A stretch of DNA of 64,000 nucleotides from Lentilactobacillus otakiensis DSM 19908 = JCM 15040 (GTDB taxonomy: Bacteria; Bacillota; Bacilli; Lactobacillales; Lactobacillaceae), in the NCBI RefSeq assembly GCF_001434145.1, contig NZ_AZED01000003.1:62001-126000 (forward strand), given 5' to 3'. The position numbers were made by a program, and so were the translations under genes. Below the pieces are notes generated by a model. That model had not been told where the DNA came from. It made no database searches and saw nothing but the letters and a program-made list of their open reading frames with translations. Of this stretch, positions 29,690 through 39,201 are shown in pieces; positions within the stretch are counted from its first letter, which is position 1; each line of letters starts with the position of its first letter.

Positions 29690-31216
29690 ATGTCCAAACA
29701 TTTAATTCAGGTGATCGACGACTACGCGGAAACCAAAGGTGACCAAGTCGCATACGCCTACGATGGTGAGCAGTACACTTATACCGAGCTGAAGGCTTAT
29801 TCCGATGCCTTGGCCGAGCACATTGACGCCATGAACTTGCCCCTCGGACAGCCAATCATTATCTTTGGCGGTAAGTCCTTCTCAATGATTGTGGCTTTCT
29901 TGGCGGCTGTCAAATCCGGTCATGCCTACATCCCGGTGGACATCAATTCACCCAAGGAACGGCTGGAAATGATCAACCAGATTGCCAAACCAGTGGCGGT
30001 GATCGCAACCGAAGAATTACCAACTCAGTTGGCCGACATTCCAGAAATCAACGCCAAACAACTCGAGCAGATTTGCCTTGAAAAAGTCGACTATCACCTG
30101 ACGCACCCGATCACTGGTGATCAGACTTACTACATCATCTTTACCTCAGGGACAACGGGGATTCCCAAGGGCGTTGAAATCAGCTACAACAATTTGATCA
30201 GCTTCGTGGACTGGATTGTCGGCGATGAGTTCAAGCTGCCGGCTGACTTGCAAATGCTCCAGCAGCCCGCATACTCGTTTGACCTGTCCGTCATGAGCCT
30301 GTACCCGACGCTGTATCAAGGCGGCACGCTGCATGTCTTATCTAAGAAGACAACCGATAACTTCATCGTGCTCTTCACGGCCCTGCGGACGATGCCAATC
30401 AACGTGTGGGTTTCCACACCGTCATTCGTTGACATCTGCTTACTGGAGCCGACTTTTGATGAAGCTCACTATCCGAAATTACAGAATTTCCTCTTTTGCG
30501 GGGAAGAATTAACCCACAAGACCGCGGCAGCACTCAAGAAACGGTTTCCAGACGCCCACATATTCAATACGTATGGGCCAACCGAATCGACCGTTGCGAT
30601 TACTGAAATTGAAATTACCAACGAAGTCCTCGATGAATATGAACGGCTGCCAATCGGCTACGTGAAGCCGGCCATGAATGCGCGGGTGGTCGATGAAAAT
30701 GGCAGTTATATCACTGACGGCAAAAAGGGTGAGTTAGTAATTTATGGCGCCAACGTTTCCAAGGGCTACATTAATAATCCTGAGAAAAATGCGAAGGCCT
30801 TCTTCAAAATCGGTGACCAGCAGGCTTACCGAACCGGTGATATTGTCACCATGGCACCGGATGGCCTCCTGCGTTACTTTGGCCGCAAGGATTTTCAAAT
30901 CAAACTCAATGGTTTCCGGATTGAACTTGAAGATGTTTCTGCGCTTGTCAGCAAGGAAGAACACGTCAAGCAGGCGGTCGTCGTGCCCAAGTACAATTCC
31001 CAGCACACAGTTTCCATGTTGATCGCGTACGTCGTGCCGGCAGTTCATCATTTTAAAACCAACCTGGAACTAACAGCCGCCATCAAGAAGAATTTGGCCG
31101 GGGACATGATGAATTACATGATTCCCCAAAAGATCGTTTATCAAAAATCACTGCCGTTGAGCTCTAACGGGAAGGTCGACATCAAAGCAGTGATCACGGC
31201 GGTTAATAGTCAATGA
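29690..31216 (+). CDS. dltA: D-alanine--D-alanyl carrier protein ligase DltA
   Basis: DltA activates D-alanine with ATP and loads it on DltC in the cytoplasm. The 508-residue adenylate-forming enzyme has the AMP-binding motifs FTSGTTGIPKGVEIS (near 152), FNTYGPTEST (near 293), YRTGDIV (near 383) and the C-terminal catalytic lysine in SSNGKVDIKA. The ATG follows AAGGGGGGAGA. It overlaps dltB by 4 bp. Full-length, with no anomalies. Confidence 0.97.
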   Translation: MSKHLIQVIDDYAETKGDQVAYAYDGEQYTYTELKAYSDALAEHIDAMNLPLGQPIIIFGGKSFSMIVAFLAAVKSGHAYIPVDINSPKERLEMINQIAKPVAVIATEELPTQLADIPEINAKQLEQICLEKVDYHLTHPITGDQTYYIIFTSGTTGIPKGVEISYNNLISFVDWIVGDEFKLPADLQMLQQPAYSFDLSVMSLYPTLYQGGTLHVLSKKTTDNFIVLFTALRTMPINVWVSTPSFVDICLLEPTFDEAHYPKLQNFLFCGEELTHKTAAALKKRFPDAHIFNTYGPTESTVAITEIEITNEVLDEYERLPIGYVKPAMNARVVDENGSYITDGKKGELVIYGANVSKGYINNPEKNAKAFFKIGDQQAYRTGDIVTMAPDGLLRYFGRKDFQIKLNGFRIELEDVSALVSKEEHVKQAVVVPKYNSQHTVSMLIAYVVPAVHHFKTNLELTAAIKKNLAGDMMNYMIPQKIVYQKSLPLSSNGKVDIKAVITAVNSQ

Positions 31217-32430
31217 GATGGTACATTCCGTACGGCAACCCGACCTACTTCATCTGGCTGACGCTGGCGATTATCCCGTTAATGATCGGCTTGCTGTACG
31301 GCCGCCGGTTTCGAGGCTACCAGACCGTCATTTCACTGTTCTTCCTGATTTTGACGTTTGGTGGGCCGAATTGGAAAACCGGCATCTCACTGATTGGCTA
31401 CCTGGTCTACCAAATGATTCTAGTGGGTCTCTATTCCCACTATCGGCAGCCGAAAGGGTCCCCAAATAAGGGATGGATCTTTATCACCGCTGTGGTCCTG
31501 GCAATTATCCCATTGGTGATCGTCAAACTAACGCCATTGTTCACACCTGGGCGCCAATCAATCATTGGCTTTATGGGGATTTCCTACATCACCTTCAAGG
31601 TTGTCCAAACGATTATGGAAACCCGCGATGGCATGATCAAAGAGTTTCATCCGGTTCTGTTCGGCCAGTTTCTATTATTCTTCCCGACGATTTCATCGGG
31701 ACCAATTGACCGATATCGCCGATTTGAAGCCGATTACGCCAAGGTTCCTGTTCGAGACGACTACCTTAACATGATTCAAACGGGCGTCCGTTACGTATTC
31801 CAAGGCTTTTTGTACAAGTTCATCTTGGCCTACTATTTTGGGACGGTATTAATGCCCCAGATCCAAATGCGGGCGCTGATGGCCCACGGGTTTTCCTGGA
31901 ACATTGTTGCCTACATGTACGCTTACAGCATGGACCTGTTCTTTGACTTCGCGGGTTACAGTTTGTTCGCCGTTGGCATTAGTTACCTGATGGGGATCAA
32001 GACGCCGATGAACTTCAATCAGCCGTTCAAATCCAAAAACATCAAGGACTTCTGGAACCGTTGGCACATGACGTTATCATTCTGGTTCCGGGATTACATC
32101 TTCATGCGGCTGGTCTTTTTCTGCATGAAGCACCACATTTTCAAATCACGGACGACCACGGCCAACGTGTGCTACGTGATTAACATGTTGATTATGGGAT
32201 TTTGGCACGGCGAGACTTGGTTCTACATCACCTATGGCCTCTACCACGGCTTTGCGATGGTTATTAACGACACTTGGCTGCGGTTCAAAAAGAAGCACCA
32301 AAAATATATTCCCCATAATAAATTCACTGAATTATTTTCTATTTTTCTGACGTTTAACGTTGTCTGCTTCAGCTTCCTGATCTTCTCAGGATTCCTGAAC
32401 ACGCTGTTTTTCGCACCAAACCCATATTAA
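31213..32430 (+). CDS. dltB: D-alanyl transfer protein DltB (MBOAT)
   Basis: DltB is the membrane-bound O-acyltransferase that moves D-alanine across the membrane. The 405-residue protein has about 10-12 membrane segments. The MBOAT motif region includes FNQPFKSKNIKDFWNRWHM and MGFWHGETWFYITYGLYHG, with the conserved catalytic-type histidine in the latter. ATG 31213 overlaps the dltA stop. Confidence 0.96.
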   Translation: MRWYIPYGNPTYFIWLTLAIIPLMIGLLYGRRFRGYQTVISLFFLILTFGGPNWKTGISLIGYLVYQMILVGLYSHYRQPKGSPNKGWIFITAVVLAIIPLVIVKLTPLFTPGRQSIIGFMGISYITFKVVQTIMETRDGMIKEFHPVLFGQFLLFFPTISSGPIDRYRRFEADYAKVPVRDDYLNMIQTGVRYVFQGFLYKFILAYYFGTVLMPQIQMRALMAHGFSWNIVAYMYAYSMDLFFDFAGYSLFAVGISYLMGIKTPMNFNQPFKSKNIKDFWNRWHMTLSFWFRDYIFMRLVFFCMKHHIFKSRTTTANVCYVINMLIMGFWHGETWFYITYGLYHGFAMVINDTWLRFKKKHQKYIPHNKFTELFSIFLTFNVVCFSFLIFSGFLNTLFFAPNPY

Positions 32431-32450
32431 ATTAAGAGGAGCTGTTCATA

Positions 32451-32684
32451 ATGGATGATAAACAAACTGTACTAGATATTTTACAAGACTTAACTGGTGA
32501 GGACTTTTCAGACAATTTGGATGAGGACCTTTTTGCAAGTGCGTTGCTTGATTCAATGGGGACGGTTCAACTATTGCTGGACCTGCAGGATAAATTAGGG
32601 GTTCAGGCGCCCGTTTCAGAATTTGATCGAAACGAGTGGAACACTCCCGCTAAAATAATTGCGAAAGTTGAAGCAGCCAAATGA
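32451..32684 (+). CDS. dltC: D-alanyl carrier protein DltC
   Basis: A 77-residue acyl-carrier-type protein. S35 in [10 protein letters not shown] is the 4'-phosphopantetheine attachment site; DltA loads D-alanine on it. The ATG follows AGAGGAGC. It overlaps dltD by 4 bp. Confidence 0.96.
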   Translation: MDDKQTVLDILQDLTGEDFSDNLDEDLFASALLDSMGTVQLLLDLQDKLGVQAPVSEFDRNEWNTPAKIIAKVEAAK

Positions 32685-33958
32685 GCATGAAAAAGCGGCT
32701 CTTCATGATATTTGGGCCGATTTTCGCTGCGGCGCTGCTGATGCTGGCGGTGTTTTTATCACCACTGTGGTCGGGTTTCGATTACGTCAAACCCAAAGTG
32801 GAAGAAAATGCGGCCGCATCACTGTCGCCACAGGTTCTAAAAGGCCAATTGATTAAAAGAAACGCACTTGAAAATGGTTACGTCCCATTCTTTGGTTCCT
32901 CCGAATGGTCGCGGTTTGACCCGTTTCATCCGGCGGTGTTAGCCGCCAAGTATCATCGTGACTACCGACCATTCCTCTTGGGAGCGCGCGGCAGCCAGTC
33001 ACTGACTCATTTCTTTGTGATGCAGTCGATTAACCCGCAACTGAAAAATAAAAAGGCTGTCTTCTTCATCTCTCCCCAGTGGTTTACGCCGGCTGGTGAG
33101 GATCCAAATGCCTTTTCGTATTACTATTCAACTTTGCAGACGACTAGCTGGATCGAACATGAGAGTGGCTCGAAGATGGACCGTTATGCGGCTTATCGCT
33201 TGTTGGAGATGCCCTCTGGGAGCTCGGATAAAGTGATTGCCGGCGCCTTAGCACGAATTGCGGCCGGCCTGAAGCCAACTTCCTCACAAATGTTTTATGT
33301 TGATGTGCGAAACCGGATTTTACTGAACGAAGATCAAATTTTTTCAAGGTATCGAATTCCATTTAATAATGAGGAAACGATTGCCAAAAACGGGCGGTTG
33401 TTGCCAGCTCAGTATAATTTTGCCAAGTTGGATCGACTGGCTGGCCAAATTGGGGCCAAGAAGACATCCTCCAACCAGTTCGGCATTTCTAATGTTTTCT
33501 GGAAGCATCGATTGAAGCCGCATTTTAAACAGCTCAAGGGATTTCAAACGAAGATGAGTTTTCTCAAGTCACCGGAGTATAGCGACTTTGAGTTGGTGTT
33601 GAACCAATTCGCTGACGATCACACCAAGGTGTTATTCATCATCCCACCGATTAATGCCAAGTGGCAAAAATACACCGGATTGTCGGCGAAAATGCTGAAC
33701 CAATTTGACCAGAAGATTACTGAACAGCTCAAATCACAGGGCTTTAATCACATTGATGACCTGAGTCACGACGGTAACCAGCCGTACTTTATGAACGACA
33801 CGATTCATCCGGGCTGGCGTGGCTGGCTCAAGATGGATCAAGCAATTCGGCCGTTTTTGACCAAGTCGGTTCCGGCCCCTCACTACCGGATCGACGATTA
33901 TTACTATTCCAAAGAATGGCAGAATGAAAATGGAAGTGAAAGCAATCTTGACTACTAA
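32681..33958 (+). CDS. dltD: D-alanyl-lipoteichoic acid biosynthesis protein DltD
   Basis: A 425-residue membrane-anchored SGNH-type protein (one N-terminal helix about residues 8-28) required for the final D-alanylation of teichoic acid outside the membrane. The nucleophile serine is in [16 protein letters not shown] (near 70), and the catalytic Asp/His pair in [14 protein letters not shown] (near 370). ATG 32681 overlaps the dltC stop; a second ATG at 32687 is an alternative. Its last 35 bp overlap the next gene. Confidence 0.95.
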   Translation: MSMKKRLFMIFGPIFAAALLMLAVFLSPLWSGFDYVKPKVEENAAASLSPQVLKGQLIKRNALENGYVPFFGSSEWSRFDPFHPAVLAAKYHRDYRPFLLGARGSQSLTHFFVMQSINPQLKNKKAVFFISPQWFTPAGEDPNAFSYYYSTLQTTSWIEHESGSKMDRYAAYRLLEMPSGSSDKVIAGALARIAAGLKPTSSQMFYVDVRNRILLNEDQIFSRYRIPFNNEETIAKNGRLLPAQYNFAKLDRLAGQIGAKKTSSNQFGISNVFWKHRLKPHFKQLKGFQTKMSFLKSPEYSDFELVLNQFADDHTKVLFIIPPINAKWQKYTGLSAKMLNQFDQKITEQLKSQGFNHIDDLSHDGNQPYFMNDTIHPGWRGWLKMDQAIRPFLTKSVPAPHYRIDDYYYSKEWQNENGSESNLDY

Positions 33959-35288
33959 ATCAAAAGTTCGGACTGTGGTGCTTTTTTTGGCGGGAGTGCT
34001 GATAGTTGGTGGATACGCGTTACGGCAGCGATCGTTTGCCGCGTACAATCCGGTTACAGCTACCAGCAATCAACGTTACGACGCCCAGATTGTGAATCAA
34101 ACCAGTTTAAAGAGCGGCTACAATTTGTATGCGAGTGGACCGTATAATACCAGCGCAGGAAATGTCCGGGCCGTTGCGAATGGCTCGAAATACAATAACG
34201 ACTATGTCAGAGTCATGCAAACAAAGACCACCAAGACCGGTTCATATGCGCGATTGCGGTATTTCAATCAGTACTTGGGTTGGATGAACGTTCATGGCAT
34301 CAAACGGGTGAGCTTTACCCAAGTCGCTCGGGGCACCATGCAACAATATGATGTGATCGGGACAGCGGCACTCGAACCCTACACCAATCAGCCACCGGTC
34401 ATTGTCAGCACTGGTTATGCGGACAAGGCCCATGGTGTTTTGAATAGTGGTACCGGGTCGGTCGTGTATCCACTGGCGTCTCTGCAAAAAGCGATGACAG
34501 CAGTGATGATCCAGCAATTAATTGATGAAGGCAAACTGACGGCGTCAACTTTGCTGAGTAAGTATTACCCACAAGTGCCGTACAGCAGTAGTATCACGAT
34601 TGCCCAGATGTTGGCGATGACCTCTGGGTTGGAGAATACTGACGCCACCCCTGCCAAACAGATGACCGAGGCCCAGGCATTTGCCAATATGGTGAAGAGC
34701 TTGGACTCAACGAATGATCACGCATTTTCTTATAGTGACGCAAATTATGTTTTGATGGCTGGGATAATTGCCAAAGTGACTGGCCAAAGCTATGCCGAGA
34801 ATTTGGAAGATCGGATTTTGAATCCGGTTGGCATGAGCAATACGTTCATGGTTACCAGCGCCAAGCCGACGTTTAAGGATACCCTGGCTGTGAGCTATAA
34901 GAACAATGGCCGGCAGGATTATACCAGTCCGTCGAAGATGTCATATCCGCGGATGTCGGCGATTCCTGGTGCCGGCAATCTACTGAGTACGCCGAGTGAT
35001 TATTACAAATTCATCATAGCAATCAGAAATGGCACTTTGCTGGATGAGGACCAACATAATGATCTGCTGGGATATGGGACGACCTATTCTGGCGGCGTGT
35101 ATGTGACTCGCCCAGGCATATACTTCAACAATGGTTCATTTGGCGGTACTGGCTATCACACCGGATTCTTTGCCACCGATAATAATGAGCATATTGCCGT
35201 GGTATTCACGAACCAGACACCACTTGGCAGCGGAATTTCTGGGAAGAATTTTGTGGCTAAGATGTATAATGTGGCGACTTATTATTGA
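33924..35288 (+). CDS. GW-domain serine hydrolase (intact SxxK) at the end of the dlt operon
   Basis: A 454-residue secreted protein: N-terminal hydrophobic signal/anchor (about 16-32), a GW/SH3-like domain (about 50-125, SKYNNDYVRVMQT ... NQYLGWMNVHGI) and a beta-lactamase-fold hydrolase with PLASLQKAMTAVM (SxxK intact) and YSDANYVLMAGI. It is a close paralogue of the gene at 26551. The 35-bp overlap with dltD suggests co-transcription with the operon, so an activity on teichoic acid or peptidoglycan is plausible. Start ATG 33924 or 33930; no clear ribosome binding site decides between them. Confidence 0.82.
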   Translation: MKMEVKAILTTKSKVRTVVLFLAGVLIVGGYALRQRSFAAYNPVTATSNQRYDAQIVNQTSLKSGYNLYASGPYNTSAGNVRAVANGSKYNNDYVRVMQTKTTKTGSYARLRYFNQYLGWMNVHGIKRVSFTQVARGTMQQYDVIGTAALEPYTNQPPVIVSTGYADKAHGVLNSGTGSVVYPLASLQKAMTAVMIQQLIDEGKLTASTLLSKYYPQVPYSSSITIAQMLAMTSGLENTDATPAKQMTEAQAFANMVKSLDSTNDHAFSYSDANYVLMAGIIAKVTGQSYAENLEDRILNPVGMSNTFMVTSAKPTFKDTLAVSYKNNGRQDYTSPSKMSYPRMSAIPGAGNLLSTPSDYYKFIIAIRNGTLLDEDQHNDLLGYGTTYSGGVYVTRPGIYFNNGSFGGTGYHTGFFATDNNEHIAVVFTNQTPLGSGISGKNFVAKMYNVATYY

Positions 35289-35460
35289 TTATAATCATCA
35301 ACTCAGCCCTGGAATCGGTGAATTTACCAGTTCTAGGGCTTTTGTCATGGCTGGAATTGAACAATAAAGACCGAATGAGCAACAAAATATTTTATTTCCT
35401 ATTGCCATTTCGTCTAGATACCCGTATTATTCAGGTGGAAGTAAAAGGAGGTGAGATGAC

Positions 35461-35694
35461 ATGACCAAGATTTACGTCCAGCCAACCAACAAGGATCAAG
35501 ATGTCAAACTGTCTGATGGCCACGAAGGTTATCTGCGTGTCGAACGCGAGCCCCACGGTTATCGGTATGACTTCGAATTTTCGGCCCATTACCACCATGG
35601 TTTTTGGTATGAAGGTCCGAGTTTGAAGAATGGGTTTGAGATCATGGTTCATACGATTGACGGCCCAGAAAAGTATCAAATTTTAGTCGGCTGA
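35461..35694 (+). CDS. Small hypothetical protein
   Basis: A 77-residue soluble protein with many aromatic and histidine residues (RYDFEFSAHYHHGFWYEG near 38-55). The ATG follows AAAGGAGGTGAG, a very strong ribosome binding site, so it is probably translated. I do not recognise the family. It stands alone after the dlt block. Confidence 0.65.
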   Translation: MTKIYVQPTNKDQDVKLSDGHEGYLRVEREPHGYRYDFEFSAHYHHGFWYEGPSLKNGFEIMVHTIDGPEKYQILVG

Positions 35695-35806
35695 TGGATT
35701 TATATATTATGACATTTGGGAAAATGTAATCATATATAAGGTCACCAATGCAGACAGTTTCCAATCAGGTTAGTAACCGGTATCCAAAGGAAGGACTGTC
35801 AGCTTT

Positions 35807-35956
35807 ATGTTTTTATTGAAACTTGTCGCAATTTACGTGTTTAGCATTTTAGTTGCGATTACGATCAACGCCTTGTTATACGTTGAATGTTACCGTAAGT
35901 CTAAGGACGGTGTCTACCCGACTTCACTTCACGATATTTTTTATCGGCGGGAATAG
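35807..35956 (+). CDS. 49-residue membrane miniprotein
   Basis: Codes for 49 residues: one N-terminal membrane helix (LVAIYVFSILVAITINALLY, about 6-25) and a charged tail (CYRKSKDGVYPTS ... FYRRE). AAAGGAAGGA lies about 12 bp upstream. A terminator hairpin follows at 35989. No family is recognised. Confidence 0.5.
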   Translation: MFLLKLVAIYVFSILVAITINALLYVECYRKSKDGVYPTSLHDIFYRRE

Positions 35957-35988
35957 AGATTGCTTAAGGACTAGTTGTTTCAAATAAT

Positions 35989-36025
35989 AAACCGTTCAGC
36001 AGGTTAGATCTTGCTGGACGGTTTA
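35989..36025. terminator. Bidirectional terminator
   Basis: AAACCGT-T-CAGCA pairs with TGCTG-G-ACGGTTT. It lies between the miniprotein gene (+) and the Zur-controlled microprotein gene (-), which converge here. Confidence 0.75.
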
Positions 36026-36027
36026 TT

Positions 36028-36159
36028 TTATTGTTTGTTCAAAAGGGTCTGCTGCTTTTTATGCTTAATTTCATGAATAATTTTGAGTGCTCGTTTACGG
36101 GTTTTGATATTTGGGCTATGCATTCTCCGACGTGCTGAAGCTAAGTCTTGTTTTTCCAT
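36028..36159 (-). CDS. 43-residue microprotein under a Zur box, putative metal homeostasis
   Basis: Codes for a basic 43-residue peptide (MEKQDLASARRRMHSPNIK, TRKRALKIIHEIKHKKQQ). It resembles the tiny proteins annotated in lactobacilli as putative metal homeostasis proteins, with the conserved SPNIKTRKRALK core. The start follows GAGGAGAG. A near-perfect Zur operator lies between the promoter -10 and the gene, which agrees with zinc-dependent expression. The molecular function is unknown. Confidence 0.7.
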   Translation of the reverse strand: MEKQDLASARRRMHSPNIKTRKRALKIIHEIKHKKQQTLLNKQ

Positions 36160-36178
36160 CTTTTTCTCTCCTCACTAT

Positions 36179-36232
36179 AAATGGTAATCATTACGATTTA
36201 AAAGTATGAACTTCTACCGGGGACTTTGTCAA
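36179..36232 (-). promoter_or_regulatory. Zur-type operator and promoter of the microprotein gene
   Basis: The 21-bp element at 36179-36199 (core GGTAATCATTACGA) differs at one position from the Bacillus Zur consensus (AAATCGTAAT-N-ATTACGATTT). On the minus strand, TTGACA (36227-36232) and CATACT (36203-36208) are 18 bp apart, placing the operator just downstream of the -10, where bound Zur would block transcription. Confidence 0.7.
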
Positions 36233-36271
36233 GCCCATTTTAAAAATGAAAATGCAGAATTTGTGGACAAC

Positions 36272-36309
36272 AAAAAAGCCAGGACAAAGTTACGCTTTTA
36301 TCCTGGTCT
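36272..36309 (-). terminator. Terminator of the orphan ABC ATPase gene
   Basis: On the minus strand CCAGGA pairs with TCCTGG followed by CTTTTTT. It lies 56 bp after the ATPase stop, so no permease gene follows in that transcript. Confidence 0.75.
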
Positions 36310-36364
36310 CTATCTTCTGTCCAATTTTAAGGGTGATCAGTAAGTCAAATCTCCAACGAAACTG

Positions 36365-37066
36365 TTACCACTCAATTTGTTCAACTGCTTCAGGTGAAGC
36401 ATTCATCTCATCATTCTTAACTTGCCCATCACCAATCTCGATGATGTGGTCGGCCATCGGCTTGATCATCCCGTTATGGGTGACGATGATGACATTTTTG
36501 TCGGTCTTGTGACTGAAATCTTGGAGGAGTTTTAGGATACTTTTACCGGTTTTGTAATCCAAGGCACCGGTTGGCTCATCACATAGTAATAAGTCTGGAT
36601 TCTTGGCGATGGCTCGGGCAATGGCGACTCGCTGCTGCTCACCACCGGATAGTTGAGCCGGGAAGTTGTTGGTTCGTTTTGCCAAGCCAACATCCTTCAT
36701 GACTTCAGGCACATCAAGTGAATCAGGTGAAATTTGTGATGCCAGTTCGACATTTTCCAAGGCGGTTAAATTTGGGATTAGGTTATAAAATTGGAAGACG
36801 AATCCTACTGATAGCCGGCGATAAGTCGTGAGTTGTTTGGGGGAGTAGTTAGAAATATCCTGACCATTGATGACCACGTCACCCTTGGTTGGCGTATCCA
36901 TGCCACCTAAGATGTTTAATAACGTTGATTTACCAGCTCCGGAGGCTCCCACGATGATGGTGAGTTCTCCTTTTTTGATTTCAAAATTAATGTCGTCGTT
37001 AGCGCGGACTTCCTGTTCGCCGCTGCCGTAAATTTTGGAAACGTGTTTGATGTCGATGTATGCCAT
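36365..37066 (-). CDS. ABC transporter ATP-binding protein, MacB/LolD type, without permease
   Basis: A 233-residue ATPase with Walker [11 protein letters not shown]-loop VFQFYNLIP, signature QLSGGEQQR, Walker [13 protein letters not shown] and H-loop VTHNG. The MacB/FtsE-like group normally works with an FtsX-type permease, often in bacteriocin or cell-envelope stress export. Here a terminator follows directly and no permease gene lies on either side. It may serve a permease encoded elsewhere, or the partner was lost. Confidence 0.88.
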   Translation of the reverse strand: MAYIDIKHVSKIYGSGEQEVRANDDINFEIKKGELTIIVGASGAGKSTLLNILGGMDTPTKGDVVINGQDISNYSPKQLTTYRRLSVGFVFQFYNLIPNLTALENVELASQISPDSLDVPEVMKDVGLAKRTNNFPAQLSGGEQQRVAIARAIAKNPDLLLCDEPTGALDYKTGKSILKLLQDFSHKTDKNVIIVTHNGMIKPMADHIIEIGDGQVKNDEMNASPEAVEQIEW

Positions 37067-37184
37067 GATGTGCCTCCCGAATTGTTTTCCTTACCGATTA
37101 TGATACTTGTGGTTTGAGGGGAAAGCAAACCAGGATTGCCTAGTTTAAGCAAAGAAAAAACTTCCAGCTAGGAAGTTTTTTAAC

Positions 37185-38048
37185 TTACTTTTTTAATTTA
37201 TGAATGACTTCTTTGAGTGATTCTTCAAACGTTGGCAGTGGGTGACCCAAAGCTGTTGGTAAGTCGCTTGAAGTTTCAGACAGATCGCCTTCACGGATCA
37301 ACCTTTGCATGCCAACGATTCCAGCAGCTGCTTGTGGGCTGTAGCCGGTCGCAACCAAACGTTTCCGGTATTCGTCATCGGATAATGACATGACTTCAAA
37401 ATCGTTGTCAGTGAGTACTTTGAGGGTCCGTGCGAGATCATCATAACTGTGTTGAGGTCCCGAGAATTCGTAAACCGTTTTCGGTTCATCGCTCAGTAAT
37501 ACTCGAGCGGCGGCTTCCGCGTACTCACGTTCCAAAGCCCAACCGACTCGACCTTCACCGGCGGAATAAACGAAAGGCTTGTTGTTGATTGCGGCAGGAA
37601 TTTGCATCCGCTCATTTTCCAGATACCAGTTGTTTCGTAAGAATGAATAGCCGATTCCTGATTCACGAATAGCTTGCTCGGTATTCTTGTGGTCAATTGC
37701 CAATGGTGATTTGGCAGTATCAGCGTGTGGAAAACTGGTGTAGGCAATGAAGCGGACACCAGCCTTCTTGGCAGCGTTAATCACGTTTTTGTGCTGTTGA
37801 ATTCGGCTGACTGCTTGTCCTGGAATTGACGAAATCAATAGTAATTTATCGACGCCCTTCAGAGACTTCTCTAATACTTCTTCAGAATCATAAGAACCTG
37901 GCCGGGCCTCAATTCCTGGAAACAATTTTTCGGCCTTCTCGGTGTTTCGAGCAAGTGCGATGATATCTCGATTATCAACATTTTCAGCCAGAACCTTGAT
38001 GACTGTTTGGCCGAATTTTCCGGTGGCGCCAGTAACTGCGTATTTCAT
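37185..38048 (-). CDS. NmrA-like NAD(P)-binding oxidoreductase
   Basis: A 287-residue Rossmann-fold protein of the NmrA/QorB group (NAD(P)H:quinone oxidoreductase-like or redox sensor). The dinucleotide motif is TGATGKFGQTV at residues 7-17; FIAYTSFPHAD and RESGIGYSFLRNNWYLEN follow the family. The start ATG follows AAGGGGGC. Monocistronic; the substrate is unknown. Confidence 0.85.
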   Translation of the reverse strand: MKYAVTGATGKFGQTVIKVLAENVDNRDIIALARNTEKAEKLFPGIEARPGSYDSEEVLEKSLKGVDKLLLISSIPGQAVSRIQQHKNVINAAKKAGVRFIAYTSFPHADTAKSPLAIDHKNTEQAIRESGIGYSFLRNNWYLENERMQIPAAINNKPFVYSAGEGRVGWALEREYAEAAARVLLSDEPKTVYEFSGPQHSYDDLARTLKVLTDNDFEVMSLSDDEYRKRLVATGYSPQAAAGIVGMQRLIREGDLSETSSDLPTALGHPLPTFEESLKEVIHKLKK

Positions 38049-38348
38049 TATAATGAGCCCCCTTCAAGACTAATGAGTCAGTTAAAATTTCTCGTTAAGT
38101 TGATGTTACCAGCGATTGAAGAGGCTTACAAGGATTTGAACCTGTTAGTTTTTGGGTGAAAGTGTGCAATTAGTTCTGAAAACTATTCTGAATTCTATTA
38201 TACTGAAATGAGGCCTTAGACGGAGAGCAAATGATGAATTATGATGTTCAGTATCAAATAGATCGGTTCGCATTGGTGGTTCTCGGTTTGCGTTTGGGAA
38301 TGTTGACCTGAGCGATTAGTCCTATAATTAAGCTATACATAAAAAGAG
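38049..38348. other. Intergenic region with a possible 26-codon ORF
   Basis: 300 bp between divergent genes. ATG 38231 to the stop at 38311 encodes MMNYDVQYQIDRF then ALVVLGLRLGMLT, preceded by GGAGAGC. It may be a tiny protein or a relic of a regulator gene; evidence is thin. Confidence 0.3.
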
Positions 38349-39194
38349 GTGTTTCTCATTAATAAGACGATTATTAGAAATGGACTCCAAATTATCCTTG
38401 GCGCGTTCATATACGCGATTGCGATCAATGATTTCTTGATCCCTCATCAAATCGGTGAGGGTGGGGTCACTGGACTCACTACCATTGGTTACTACGCACT
38501 GAGTATTCCACCTGCAGTGACGAACTTCGTGTTAAACGGAATCTTGATGCTGGTTGGTTTCCGATTTTTGAGTAAGAAAACGGTTTGGTATTCGTTGTGG
38601 GCAATCGTGTGGATCTCGATTTTTCTAAAATTACCACGTTTCCTGAATTACCAGACAACGCAAACCATCATTCCAGCAATTGCGGGTGGCGTCTTGATGG
38701 GCATCTCAATGTGGATTATTTTCCGCGGTGAAGGTACCATTGCCGGCAGTACGATTTTGGCGAAGATTATGAATCGATACTTTGGCATGAAGAATGGCTC
38801 GGCAATGTTGATGTTTGACTTGTGTGTTGCCATCCCGTCGGTGTTCATTATTGGTTTCCAAAATATGATCTTGACAGTCATTGAACTCTACGTTTCTGCA
38901 GTGGTTTTGAATAGTTTGCTGTCGAGATTTGGTGCGCGAAAAGCAGTTACGATCATTTCAAACCAAACAGATGAGATTACGTCCGAGTTGTCAGAGATGC
39001 TTCACCAGGGAATTACGCTGATTAGTGCGAAAGGCTATTATCATCAGGAAAAGCGGCCGATTATTTATTTGATTTGTACGGACAAACAAGTTGCTCAAAT
39101 TGTGCCGCTGGTTTCCAGTGTGGATCCGGACGCTTTTGTGGTGGTGGATAATGTGCACAGTGTCAAGGGTGAGGCGTTGGAGAAAATATTGTAA
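38349..39194 (+). CDS. YitT family membrane protein
   Basis: A 281-residue protein with about five membrane helices followed by a cytoplasmic DUF2179 domain (ISNQTDEITSELSEMLHQGI, near 202-221). The N-terminal pattern LGAFIYAIAINDFLIPHQIGEGGVTG is typical of the YitT family, whose function is poorly known. GTG 38349 is used for the coordinates, but it sits within a good ribosome binding site (GAGGTG 38346-38351). The better-spaced codon is ATT 38358, which would be a rare start. Confidence 0.85.
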   Translation: MFLINKTIIRNGLQIILGAFIYAIAINDFLIPHQIGEGGVTGLTTIGYYALSIPPAVTNFVLNGILMLVGFRFLSKKTVWYSLWAIVWISIFLKLPRFLNYQTTQTIIPAIAGGVLMGISMWIIFRGEGTIAGSTILAKIMNRYFGMKNGSAMLMFDLCVAIPSVFIIGFQNMILTVIELYVSAVVLNSLLSRFGARKAVTIISNQTDEITSELSEMLHQGITLISAKGYYHQEKRPIIYLICTDKQVAQIVPLVSSVDPDAFVVVDNVHSVKGEALEKIL

Positions 39195-39201
39195 TGGTCG
39201 T

